Shown here: piece after piece, positions 1 through 6,462 of the stretch | Layout of the letters: every line of letters begins with the position of its first letter | How positions within the stretch are numbered: position 1 is the first letter of the stretch | Source: Elusimicrobia bacterium GWB2_63_22 | Lineage (GTDB): Bacteria; Elusimicrobiota; Elusimicrobia; Elusimicrobiales; UBA9959 | Assembly (NCBI GenBank): GCA_001799735.1 | Contig: MGUA01000007.1 | Coordinates: forward strand, 49,385 to 113,384 | Length of the DNA stretch: 64,000 nucleotides | Direction: 5' to 3' | Notes under the pieces: model-generated | Database searches by the model: none | Told to the model about the DNA's origin: nothing | What the model saw: only the letters and a program-made list of their open reading frames with translations | Program-made: the position numbers and the translations under genes

Positions 1-93
1 AAGGAGTCCGGCATAAAAATTGCTCCGTATCGGGTGTAGTCGCCCGAAACAGGGCCGGCAGAAAAAAAGACAAGATCAAGGGAGATTAAAGAA

Positions 94-234
94 ATGTCTA
101 AACCGATAATAACCGTGAACAAGGAACAGGACTGCAGCGTTTGCGCCGAGTGCACCGAATGCTTTGACCAGTGCTACATAGGCATACAGCTCGCCGCCGG
201 GTCCGCGGGCCTGATAATCACGCATAACTTCTAA
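94..234 (+). CDS. Cys-rich small peptide 1, putative RiPP precursor
   Basis: A 46-residue reading frame too short for routine gene calling. It starts with ATG nine bases after a GGAG Shine-Dalgarno. The first 13 residues (MSKPIITVNKEQD) are nearly identical to those of the peptide at 312-461. They are followed by a cysteine ladder C14, C17, C20, C23, C27 with Glu/Thr/Ser between, and then a conserved hydrophobic tail (AAGSAGLI-x-TH). A conserved leader, a variable Cys-rich middle and an adjacent radical SAM/SPASM gene are the usual layout of a ribosomally made, post-translationally modified peptide. The function is inferred from context. The C17-C27 spacing (CxxCxxCxxxC) also looks like a [4Fe-4S] ligand set, so a metal-binding peptide is an alternative. 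Confidence 0.72.
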   Translation: MSKPIITVNKEQDCSVCAECTECFDQCYIGIQLAAGSAGLIITHNF

Positions 235-311
235 TCCGCCCCCGGGCGGCCCCGGCCTGGGACCCTGGTCCCGGCCGGCAGCGGGAACGAAAAATTAAAA
301 AGGAAAAAAAT

Positions 312-461
312 ATGTCTAAACCGATGATAACCGTTAACAAGGAACAGGACTGCAGCGTCTGCTCGGAGTGCTCCGAGTGCGGGGATTGCCTGACCGGCAG
401 CAACGCGTTCCAGATAGCAGCGGGTTCCGCTGGCCTGATAGTCACGCACTACTTCGGCTGA
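312..461 (+). CDS. Cys-rich small peptide 2, putative RiPP precursor paralogue
   Basis: A 49-residue paralogue of the peptide at 94-234, preceded by an AGGA Shine-Dalgarno. It keeps the leader (MSKPMITVNKEQD) and the tail (AAGSAGLIVTH), but its middle differs. The cysteines C14, C17, C20, C23 and C26 are spaced exactly every third residue, followed by a short LTGSNAFQ segment. Conserved ends with a diversified core are what is expected of duplicated precursors feeding one modifying enzyme. The radical SAM gene follows 58 bp downstream on the same strand, consistent with one operon. No function is recognised from sequence alone. Confidence 0.74.
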   Translation: MSKPMITVNKEQDCSVCSECSECGDCLTGSNAFQIAAGSAGLIVTHYFG

Positions 462-519
462 GCGGGCGGCGGGCGGGCAAAAAAAGATAACATCTCGTAA
501 ACTTGGTTCCGGGAGATTT

Positions 520-1899
520 ATGAAAAGATACATAGCGTTAGCCGGCAATATGACCTTCCAGCGCAAGCCTTCGGGCGCCAGCCTGGTAAAGACGGTGCGG
601 GACGACGGCAAATGGAAGAGCAAGTACCGCAAGGCCGTCAATATGGACGGCGCCAGGATCCTGGAACTGTGCGACGGCCAGCTGCCCTTGGAGGAGCTGC
701 TGGAAAAGCATAACCGGCTTTATCCCGCCAACATCCTTTCCCGCGAGGACGCCGAAGCCTTCTTCGACGCGGCGGAAAAGGAGGAGATGGTGGTGCGCGG
801 CGCGGAGAAACTGCGGACCGACGCCCGCATAGCCGGCTCCTACGAGAACTATTACCCGAACCACATGACGTTCGAGCTCACGGACCAGTGCAATTACCGC
901 TGCAAGCATTGTTACCGCGAAAGTTCGCCCGACCTGCACAAGCGCCTGGACACCGCCAAGGTGAAGGAGTACATCACGGCGCTGCACGAGAACGGCGGCT
1001 CCGTGGTGGAGATCACCGGCGGCGAACCGATGCTTCACAAGGACTTCTTCGAGATCGTGGACTTCGCCTGCGAGAGGCTGAACCTGGTGGCCGTCCTGAC
1101 CAACGGCTATTACCTGCAGGAGGAGGCCCTGCAGCGCCTGCTCAAGCACAAGAAAACCCTGATCTTCAATATCAGCCTCGACAGCCACCTGCCGGAGCGG
1201 CACGACAAGTTCCGCGGAAAAGAAGGGGCGTTCGCCAAGACCATCAACGCGATGCGCCTGCTGGGCGAGCACGGCTTCCGCTACCGCGTGGCCATGTCTG
1301 TGACGCCGGAGAATAACTTTGACATCGAGGAGACGATCAAGCTGGCCAAGGAACACAAGGCCACCACGTTCGGCTATAATCACGTGCTGGATTTCGGCCG
1401 CGGCGAGGGGTTGACCTCCGGCGAGCGGAAGGCCGACGTAGAGGAGCTGAAAAAAAGGGTCGAGTACGAACTTTACATCCGCGACAAGTATAAGGATTTT
1501 TTAAACATGCTGACCCCGGAGCAGATGAAGTCGGTGAAGTCCACTAATTGCGGCATCATCCACCGCACCGTGACCGTGGGCCCCGAAGGGGAGGTCCGTC
1601 CCTGCGCCATGTTCAGCGGCGACGTCATAGAGCTGGGTAACATCATGAATAAATCCTTCAAGGAGCTCTTCAAGTCCGGCATCGGCAACGTGTTCGCGGC
1701 CATGCCCGCCCCGAAAGAGGAGATCTGCGGCGACTGCAAGTATCTGCGCTATTGCGCCAACTGCATACTCCGCGGCATCAAAAAGGGAAGCAAGACCCCT
1801 GGCTGCAAGTGGGTGGAGAAGACCGGAGTGATGAAATACGTGAAGGGGTCTCCCGAAAACCGGGTCTGCGGCAACATCCAGGAACCGATACAGCTTTAA
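520..1899 (+). CDS. Radical SAM/SPASM peptide-modifying enzyme with PqqD-like N-terminal region
   Basis: 459 residues. The canonical radical SAM cluster motif is C124-x3-C128-x2-C131, followed by the SAM-binding GGEP segment (ITGGEPML). The C-terminal third has a SPASM-type auxiliary cluster region, including C403-x2-C406-x5-C412-x2-C415, Cys at PCAM and further Cys near the end. The first ~100 residues resemble a PqqD/RRE-type leader-binding module (LCDGQLPLEELLEKH). In this family such enzymes install thioether, C-C or related links on precursor peptides. GGAG lies 7 nt before the ATG. With the two small Cys-rich peptides immediately upstream, the inferred substrate is their cysteine ladder. 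The class assignment is secure; the chemistry is not. Confidence 0.9.
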   Translation: MKRYIALAGNMTFQRKPSGASLVKTVRDDGKWKSKYRKAVNMDGARILELCDGQLPLEELLEKHNRLYPANILSREDAEAFFDAAEKEEMVVRGAEKLRTDARIAGSYENYYPNHMTFELTDQCNYRCKHCYRESSPDLHKRLDTAKVKEYITALHENGGSVVEITGGEPMLHKDFFEIVDFACERLNLVAVLTNGYYLQEEALQRLLKHKKTLIFNISLDSHLPERHDKFRGKEGAFAKTINAMRLLGEHGFRYRVAMSVTPENNFDIEETIKLAKEHKATTFGYNHVLDFGRGEGLTSGERKADVEELKKRVEYELYIRDKYKDFLNMLTPEQMKSVKSTNCGIIHRTVTVGPEGEVRPCAMFSGDVIELGNIMNKSFKELFKSGIGNVFAAMPAPKEEICGDCKYLRYCANCILRGIKKGSKTPGCKWVEKTGVMKYVKGSPENRVCGNIQEPIQL

Positions 1900-1959
1900 A
1901 GCGGCCGCCGCGGCGCCGGCCACGTGCCGGCCGCGGGCCGGGAGGCGGGGAAAGCGCTC

Positions 1960-3570
1960 ATGAACAGAACGATATTGTTTTTAACAGCGGCGGCGCTATG
2001 CTGCGGCCGCGCGGCGGCCATGTCGCCGGAGGCGGGGGCGGTCTTCGCGAAGGCGGGTATAGCCCTGGCCGACGCAGATCTTTACCGCGTGGCCGAGGTC
2101 TACAACTTCTGGGAGCAGAAAGGGGAAGGCATCTGGCCCGGAATGCAAATCTCTTCCACTCCGGTGCAGCTGGTGTTTCCGGAAAAATACGGGGTGTTGA
2201 TCGGTCATCCGGAACCCCCGAAGGACTGCGAGGCGCAGGAGACGCTCCTGCCCGTGCTGGACAGGCCTTTCTGCCTCAGGCCCGACAGGAGTTTCATGTA
2301 CGGGGCCGGCACCGGCGCGCTAAACAAGAGGCCGGTGGTCTCCCTGAACACGCTGGGCGTGTTCGATGCCTACGTTAACGAGCAGCTCAAAAAACAGAAA
2401 CCGGACGCGGCAAAGTACGCAAAGCCCTACCTGGAATACCTGGGCACGCTCGCCCATGAGCTGACGCACGCCTACCAGCATTCGGAAAAGCGGAACCTGC
2501 CGAAAAAAGAGCGGGACATAAAACCGATCCGGAGCACGAAGATAGATTACCCCTACCAGGACGCCGAAGCCTGTCTGCTGCTGGGGCTGGAAGGCCGCGC
2601 GCTCTCCGACCTTGTGGACGAGGACTCCGCCGCCAGGGCGACTGAGCTGTGGCGGGATTTCTTGGCGGCCCGCCGCGCGCGGCGCGCCCGGCTGCCTAAG
2701 GGCCTGCCGCTGATAGAGCAGTATATGGAACTTAGCGAGGGGACGGCGCAGTACGTGGGCTGGGCGGTTATGTATGGCAAGAACGACGACGTCCGCCCGC
2801 TGCCGCAGCTGCTTGCGGACGAACGCTTTACCGGCTACCTGTCCAGCGACACCGTGCGCTCGCAGGTGAAGCAGGCGCTCGCCGGCCTGGAGCACCCGGC
2901 CCGCAGCCGCTGGATGCAGTACGTCTACGCCACCGGCGCTGCGCTGGCCTACAACCTGGACAAGGCCGCGCCCGGCTGGAAGAACGGGCTTTTTCGCCGC
3001 CTCTCCGGCTTCAGGTCCGGGCTGGATTCCCTGCTTACGGAGAACGTCGGCCGGTCGGGGAAGGATAAGCGGCGGATCGAGACAATGTGTGCGCGGTACG
3101 GCTGTGACGCTATGCGCGCCGTGATAGACGAGGCCCTGGCGAAAGACCTGGAGACTAATAAGGTGAAACTGGACGTCTTTTACGCCGCTCCCGGCCGGCG
3201 TTACCGTTTTGAATTCAGGAAGACCAGGCCGGACGGCCTTCTGGTCTACGCCCCGGTGCTGCTGACGGAGTACAAGGACCTGCGCGTCTTCGAAGCCGGT
3301 ATAACAAAGATAGGCTACGAGCGCGGCGGCAAAGATAATTACGTCTCGTTCTCCAAGGCCCGGCCGGTACTGCAGGACAAGGCCGCCGGCCGCTTTGAGC
3401 TGGCGCTGGACGAGGGTGACCTGCCGGCCATTACCGCCGCCAGGACGCTGGCCAAAAAAGGAAAGACCGTGTACAAAGGCGGGGTCGAGGTTAAGAGCGG
3501 GGTCTTCAGCTGGAAAGGCGACACTCTCGAAGTTTCGGAAAGCGAAGGGATCGTAACCCTGGCTTTCTGA
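1960..3570 (+). CDS. Exported zinc metallopeptidase-like protein (HExxH)
   Basis: 536 residues. The ATG at 1960 is chosen because it gives a clean signal peptide (MNRTILFLTAAALCCG...AAA) and follows a GGAGGCGGG Shine-Dalgarno; an upstream GTG at 1924 lacks both. H166-E-L-T-H170 is a gluzincin-type zinc motif, and E260 in the later SEGTAQYVGW segment is a plausible third ligand. The C-terminal ~130 residues look beta-rich. The fold is not otherwise recognised. It lies 60 bp behind the radical SAM gene on the same strand, so it could be the peptidase that removes the leader of the Cys-rich peptides after export. That role is inference; it may equally be an unrelated surface protease. Confidence 0.75.
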   Translation: MNRTILFLTAAALCCGRAAAMSPEAGAVFAKAGIALADADLYRVAEVYNFWEQKGEGIWPGMQISSTPVQLVFPEKYGVLIGHPEPPKDCEAQETLLPVLDRPFCLRPDRSFMYGAGTGALNKRPVVSLNTLGVFDAYVNEQLKKQKPDAAKYAKPYLEYLGTLAHELTHAYQHSEKRNLPKKERDIKPIRSTKIDYPYQDAEACLLLGLEGRALSDLVDEDSAARATELWRDFLAARRARRARLPKGLPLIEQYMELSEGTAQYVGWAVMYGKNDDVRPLPQLLADERFTGYLSSDTVRSQVKQALAGLEHPARSRWMQYVYATGAALAYNLDKAAPGWKNGLFRRLSGFRSGLDSLLTENVGRSGKDKRRIETMCARYGCDAMRAVIDEALAKDLETNKVKLDVFYAAPGRRYRFEFRKTRPDGLLVYAPVLLTEYKDLRVFEAGITKIGYERGGKDNYVSFSKARPVLQDKAAGRFELALDEGDLPAITAARTLAKKGKTVYKGGVEVKSGVFSWKGDTLEVSESEGIVTLAF

Positions 3571-3642
3571 GTGCCGCGCGGGGTCTCTTTAAAATGGGGC
3601 GTGTAAATGCTAGAATATGGGTTCAGTCATCAATGGATTTAC

Positions 3643-3716
3643 GGGCCCATAGCTCAGTTGGTTAGAGCAAGCGACTCATAATCGCTGGGTCGTAGGTTCA
3701 AGTCCTACTGGGCCCA
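3643..3716 (+). tRNA. tRNA with CAU anticodon (probably tRNA-Ile2, AUA-reading)
   Basis: A complete 74-nt cloverleaf. The acceptor GGGCCCA pairs with TGGGCCC, discriminator A, with no encoded CCA. The anticodon loop is CTCATAA on an AGCGA/TCGCT stem, giving anticodon CAT. The GCGACTCATAATCGC anticodon arm resembles bacterial tRNA-Ile2, whose C34 becomes lysidine to read AUA, more than elongator tRNA-Met, but sequence alone cannot fully separate the two. AUA is used often in the genes of this window, which fits an Ile2 identity. A TAGAAT -10-like box sits at 3611-3616. Confidence 0.93.
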
Positions 3717-3725
3717 GTATTTAGT

Positions 3726-3765
3726 AAAAAGGCCGTCCGGTTTTCCGGGCGGCCTTTTATTTTTC
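3726..3765. terminator. Bidirectional intrinsic terminator
   Basis: The stem GGCCGTCCGG/CCGGGCGGCC with a TTTT loop is flanked by an A-run on the left and TTTTATTTTT on the right. It lies between the tRNA and the convergent gene ending at 3783 and can serve both. Confidence 0.8.
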
Positions 3766-3782
3766 CCTCCAGCGGGGCGGGG

Positions 3783-4841
3783 TTACTTTTTTACCGCCTT
3801 GTTCTCCACGTAGCCGTACTCGGCCATCAGCGGGCCGCCCGGTTCGTAGACGCGCAGGGCCTGTATCTGGCTCTTTCCGAAGATGAACTCCTTCTCCAGT
3901 TTGCCGTCCTTGGTGTAGACCTTTACCGCGCCGTCCGGCACTTTGCCCTCGTGGCTGATGATGTTGAAATCCTTGTCCAGGTGGGCCTTGCCGATATATT
4001 TGCCGTTGAGCTGGAAGGAATAGCGTTCCCCGCGGGCGAGGGACAAGGTTTTTACCGTCACCATGGAATCGGTTTCCTTGGCCGGCTCGGCGGCGGCAAC
4101 CGGTTTGGGGGCCTCGGCCAGCTCGTCTTCGACGTAGTAGGCCTGGGATTGGGGCGCTCCGTCCGGGCCGTACTCCTTCTTCCAGCCGTTCAGCCTGTCG
4201 CCGCGGTATTCCGCCTCCATCAGCAGTTTGCCGTCCTCGGCGAAATACTTGAGCGGTCCCTCTTTGAGGCCGCTCATGTAGTACGCCTCCACCTGCACCC
4301 CGCCGCCGGGGTAGAAAGCCTTCAGCGTGCCGCTGCCCTTGCCGGCCAGCATGGATTTGACGGTCTTAAGGCCGCCGTCAGGATAGTATTCCGTGTAGGT
4401 GCCGTCCTTCACCGCGCCTTCCAGGCCCAGCAGGGCTCCGGCCGCGTCGTAGGTCTCGGTGGCTATGGCCACGCCGTTCTCGCTGTAGATAAGCTGCCGG
4501 GAAGAGGTGCTGAGCACCACGGCGGAGAAAGTCAGCCTTGGGGCGGGTTCGATCCCGGCCGGCTGGGGGGTGGAGATCTCAACGGCCGCAGCGGTGGAGG
4601 CCGCCACCGCGGTGCCGGTCGAGGCCGGCACGGGCAGGGCCGGCGCCGGTTCGGCGGCTTTCCGCTCCTGTATATCGGCCTTGTTCAGGGTGAGCGCGCC
4701 GTAGCGGGTCTTTACCAGCACGGCCCCGTCCATCTCTCCGGTCACTTCGCCTTCCAGCCGCGCCCCGTCCTTCATGATAAAGGTGTCCGCCCGGCCGGGA
4801 GCCGGGAGCAGCAGGAAAGATATAAAGATTAAAATTTTCAT
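3783..4841 (-). CDS. Exported MORN/YwqK-repeat protein
   Basis: 352 residues. The start at 4841 follows GGAGG and gives a signal peptide (MKILIFISFLLLPAPGRA). Residues ~19-65 form a short domain (DTFIMKDGARLEGEV...GALTLNKADI) of the kind seen at the N-terminus of many exported proteins of unknown role. An Ala/Pro-rich linker follows. Residues ~140-260 then carry four or so MORN_2/YwqK-type repeats (YPDGGLK, YPGGGVQVEAYY, GPLKYFAEDGKL, GWKKEYGPDG). YwqK-type repeats occur in immunity proteins and in many envelope proteins; no cognate toxin is adjacent, so no function is assigned. It is convergent with the tRNA and divergent from the Rrf2 operon. Confidence 0.75.
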   Translation of the reverse strand: MKILIFISFLLLPAPGRADTFIMKDGARLEGEVTGEMDGAVLVKTRYGALTLNKADIQERKAAEPAPALPVPASTGTAVAASTAAAVEISTPQPAGIEPAPRLTFSAVVLSTSSRQLIYSENGVAIATETYDAAGALLGLEGAVKDGTYTEYYPDGGLKTVKSMLAGKGSGTLKAFYPGGGVQVEAYYMSGLKEGPLKYFAEDGKLLMEAEYRGDRLNGWKKEYGPDGAPQSQAYYVEDELAEAPKPVAAAEPAKETDSMVTVKTLSLARGERYSFQLNGKYIGKAHLDKDFNIISHEGKVPDGAVKVYTKDGKLEKEFIFGKSQIQALRVYEPGGPLMAEYGYVENKAVKK

Positions 4842-4908
4842 TGGGCCTCCATGGATTATTCTACAAAAGAAAGCCCTTTGAGGCGAAAGGCTGTTCTTTG
4901 ACGGCCCC

Positions 4909-4939
4909 TTGACATAATGATACTCATGTGGTATCATTA
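4909..4939 (+). promoter_or_regulatory. Promoter with overlapping perfect operator palindrome
   Basis: A consensus -35 TTGACA (4909-4914), a 17-bp spacer and a -10 TATCAT (4932-4937). A perfect 9-bp inverted repeat, TAATGATAC-N7-GTATCATTA (4915-4939), covers the spacer and the -10 box. Occupancy would block RNA polymerase. The Rrf2 protein encoded immediately downstream is the obvious candidate ligand, implying autorepression. Confidence 0.85.
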
Positions 4940-4948
4940 GTAAACATT

Positions 4949-5344
4949 ATGAAACTCATAAATAGGGACGTAGATTACGCGGCGCGGGCGCTGGTCTTTA
5001 TGGCCAGAGCCAATAAGCCCACCGTTTCGGTGGCGCTGATGCAGGATCCGGTGGGGGTAGCCGGCCCTTTCCTGCGAAAAATAATGCAGAAGCTGCATAA
5101 GGCCGGCATAGTGCACGCGGTAAAGGGCAAGGGCGGCGGTTTCGCCCTGGCCAGGAACCCGGAGAACATAACGCTCCGGCAGCTGGTAGACGTGCTGCAG
5201 GGCCGGCTGAAACTTAACGACTGCGTATTCGGCCAGAAGATCTGCCAGCACCACGCGGCCTGCATCCTCCGCCACAAGATCGCCGGCATGGAAACCCGCC
5301 TCCTGGCCGAAATAGACGGCGTGACGATAAAAGACCTGGCGTAA
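4949..5344 (+). CDS. Rrf2/IscR-family Fe-S-type transcriptional regulator
   Basis: 131 residues with the Rrf2 winged helix (residues 1-70; FLRKIMQKLHKAGIV...GKGGGFALAR). Three Cys occur in the position used for a cluster in IscR/NsrR: C92-x6-C99-x5-C105. The ATG at 4949 is chosen because the GTG at 4928 lies inside the promoter. No Shine-Dalgarno precedes it and the predicted +1 is only about 5 nt upstream, so the mRNA is probably leaderless. The protein likely senses Fe-S status, oxygen or NO and controls itself and the ferredoxin-like gene 25 bp downstream. Confidence 0.9.
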   Translation: MKLINRDVDYAARALVFMARANKPTVSVALMQDPVGVAGPFLRKIMQKLHKAGIVHAVKGKGGGFALARNPENITLRQLVDVLQGRLKLNDCVFGQKICQHHAACILRHKIAGMETRLLAEIDGVTIKDLA

Positions 5345-5369
5345 TTTTACAGGCGGCGAAAGGACGATC

Positions 5370-6239
5370 ATGAAAACCAAACGGCAGATAATAAAGATCG
5401 ACGAGAAAAAATGCGACGGCTGCGGCAATTGCGTTACCGGCTGCCACGAGGGCGCCCTGCAGGTGATAGACGGCAAGGCCCGCCTCATCAGCGACCTGCT
5501 GTGCGACGGCCTCGGCGCCTGCATAGGCGAATGCCCGCAGGGCGCCATAAAAATAGAGACGCGCCAGGCCGAGCCTTACGACGAGGTAAAGGTGATGGAG
5601 GGCATGGTGCAGCACGGCCCCAACACCATAAAGGCGCACCTGAAACACCTCAAGGACCACGCCCAGAAAAATTTCCTGAAGCAGGCTTTCGACTACCTTA
5701 AAAAAAATAATATCCCGAACCCCATGGAGGAAGAAATGGCGCACGACAAAGAACATAAACACGGCGGGCACGAGCCCTGCGGCTGCCCCGGCGGCCGGAC
5801 GATGGACTTCCGCGAGCCCTGCGGCTGCGACGACGGAGAGGACGCCCCCGCCGCTAAGTCCCAACTGCGGCAGTGGCCGGTGCAGCTGCACCTGGCCTCG
5901 CCCATGGCGCCTTACTTTCAGAAGGCGGACCTGGTGGTGGCGGCGGACTGCACCGCCTTCGCCTACGGCAATTTCCACAACGAGTTCATAAAAGACAAGG
6001 CCATCGTCATCGCCTGCCCCAAGCTCGACGACGGGCAGGAGATCTACGCCGAGAAGCTCCAGGCCCTGATAGAGGACGCCAAGGTGAACACGCTGACCGT
6101 GGTCACGATGGAAGTGCCCTGCTGCGGCGGGCTGCTGGCCATGGTGAAACAGGCGGCGGCCGCGGCCGCCCGCAAGGTGCCGGTAAAGCACGTGGTGATC
6201 GGCATACAGGGCGGCATAAAGAGCGAAGGCTGGGTCTAA
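5370..6239 (+). CDS. Dicluster-ferredoxin-domain protein with His/Cys-rich linker
   Basis: 289 residues. The N-terminal bacterial ferredoxin domain has C15-x2-C18-x2-C21-x3-C25 and a second set C45...C51-x3-C55. In the second set the position expected to be Cys is Leu48, so that cluster may be [3Fe-4S] or use another ligand. A helical segment follows (~75-125), then a His/Cys-rich stretch (HDKEHKHGGHEPCGC, EPCGCDDGED). The alpha/beta C-terminal domain (~160-289) contains paired cysteines in EVPCCGGLL. It lies 25 bp after the Rrf2 regulator and shares its promoter. It is probably an electron-transfer or cluster-handling protein of the stress response that regulator controls; the exact reaction is unknown. 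Confidence 0.8.
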   Translation: MKTKRQIIKIDEKKCDGCGNCVTGCHEGALQVIDGKARLISDLLCDGLGACIGECPQGAIKIETRQAEPYDEVKVMEGMVQHGPNTIKAHLKHLKDHAQKNFLKQAFDYLKKNNIPNPMEEEMAHDKEHKHGGHEPCGCPGGRTMDFREPCGCDDGEDAPAAKSQLRQWPVQLHLASPMAPYFQKADLVVAADCTAFAYGNFHNEFIKDKAIVIACPKLDDGQEIYAEKLQALIEDAKVNTLTVVTMEVPCCGGLLAMVKQAAAAAARKVPVKHVVIGIQGGIKSEGWV

Positions 6240-6262
6240 AACCGGTTCGGCAGGGTAGAGTA

Positions 6263-6299
6263 AAGAGGGAGGCGCCAGGGGGGCGGCCTCCCTCTTTTA
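6263..6299 (+). terminator. Intrinsic terminator of the Rrf2-ferredoxin operon
   Basis: The stem AAGAGGGAGGC/GCCTCCCTCTT is followed by TTTT, placed 24 bp after the stop codon. Confidence 0.85.
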
Positions 6300-6339
6300 T
6301 TGAGCATGGCGCCTAAAGTTTGATAAGATATTTTTATAC

Positions 6340-6411
6340 GGCGCGGTGGCCAAGTGGTAAGGCGACAGTCTGCAAAACTGTTATTCGCGGGTTCGATTCC
6401 CGCCCGCGCCT
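6340..6411 (+). tRNA. tRNA-Cys (GCA)
   Basis: A 72-nt cloverleaf. The acceptor GGCGCGG pairs with CCGCGCC, the discriminator is T73 (typical of tRNA-Cys), and the anticodon loop within CAGTCTGCAAAACTG gives GCA. No CCA is encoded. Confidence 0.95.
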
Positions 6412-6462
6412 TTTTTCTTTTTCAAAATATAATCTGGAGGAGGGGAAACCCCCTGAACAGCC

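Noticed and set aside
1-39. Open frame ending in TAG at 37-39, possibly the 3' end of a gene to the left
   Set aside because: Only 12 codons are visible and nothing identifies them, so no feature is called.
235-311. Hairpin between the two Cys-rich peptide genes as a terminator
   Set aside because: GGCC-rich inverted repeat (GGGACC/GGTCCC) without a T-run; it may modulate expression but cannot be called a terminator.
538-1383. Long minus-strand open frame opposite the radical SAM gene
   Set aside because: Low-complexity shadow of a GC-rich gene; no domain, no ribosome site.
4928-4948. GTG at 4928 as an earlier start for the Rrf2 gene
   Set aside because: It lies between the -35 and -10 boxes, upstream of the predicted transcription start.
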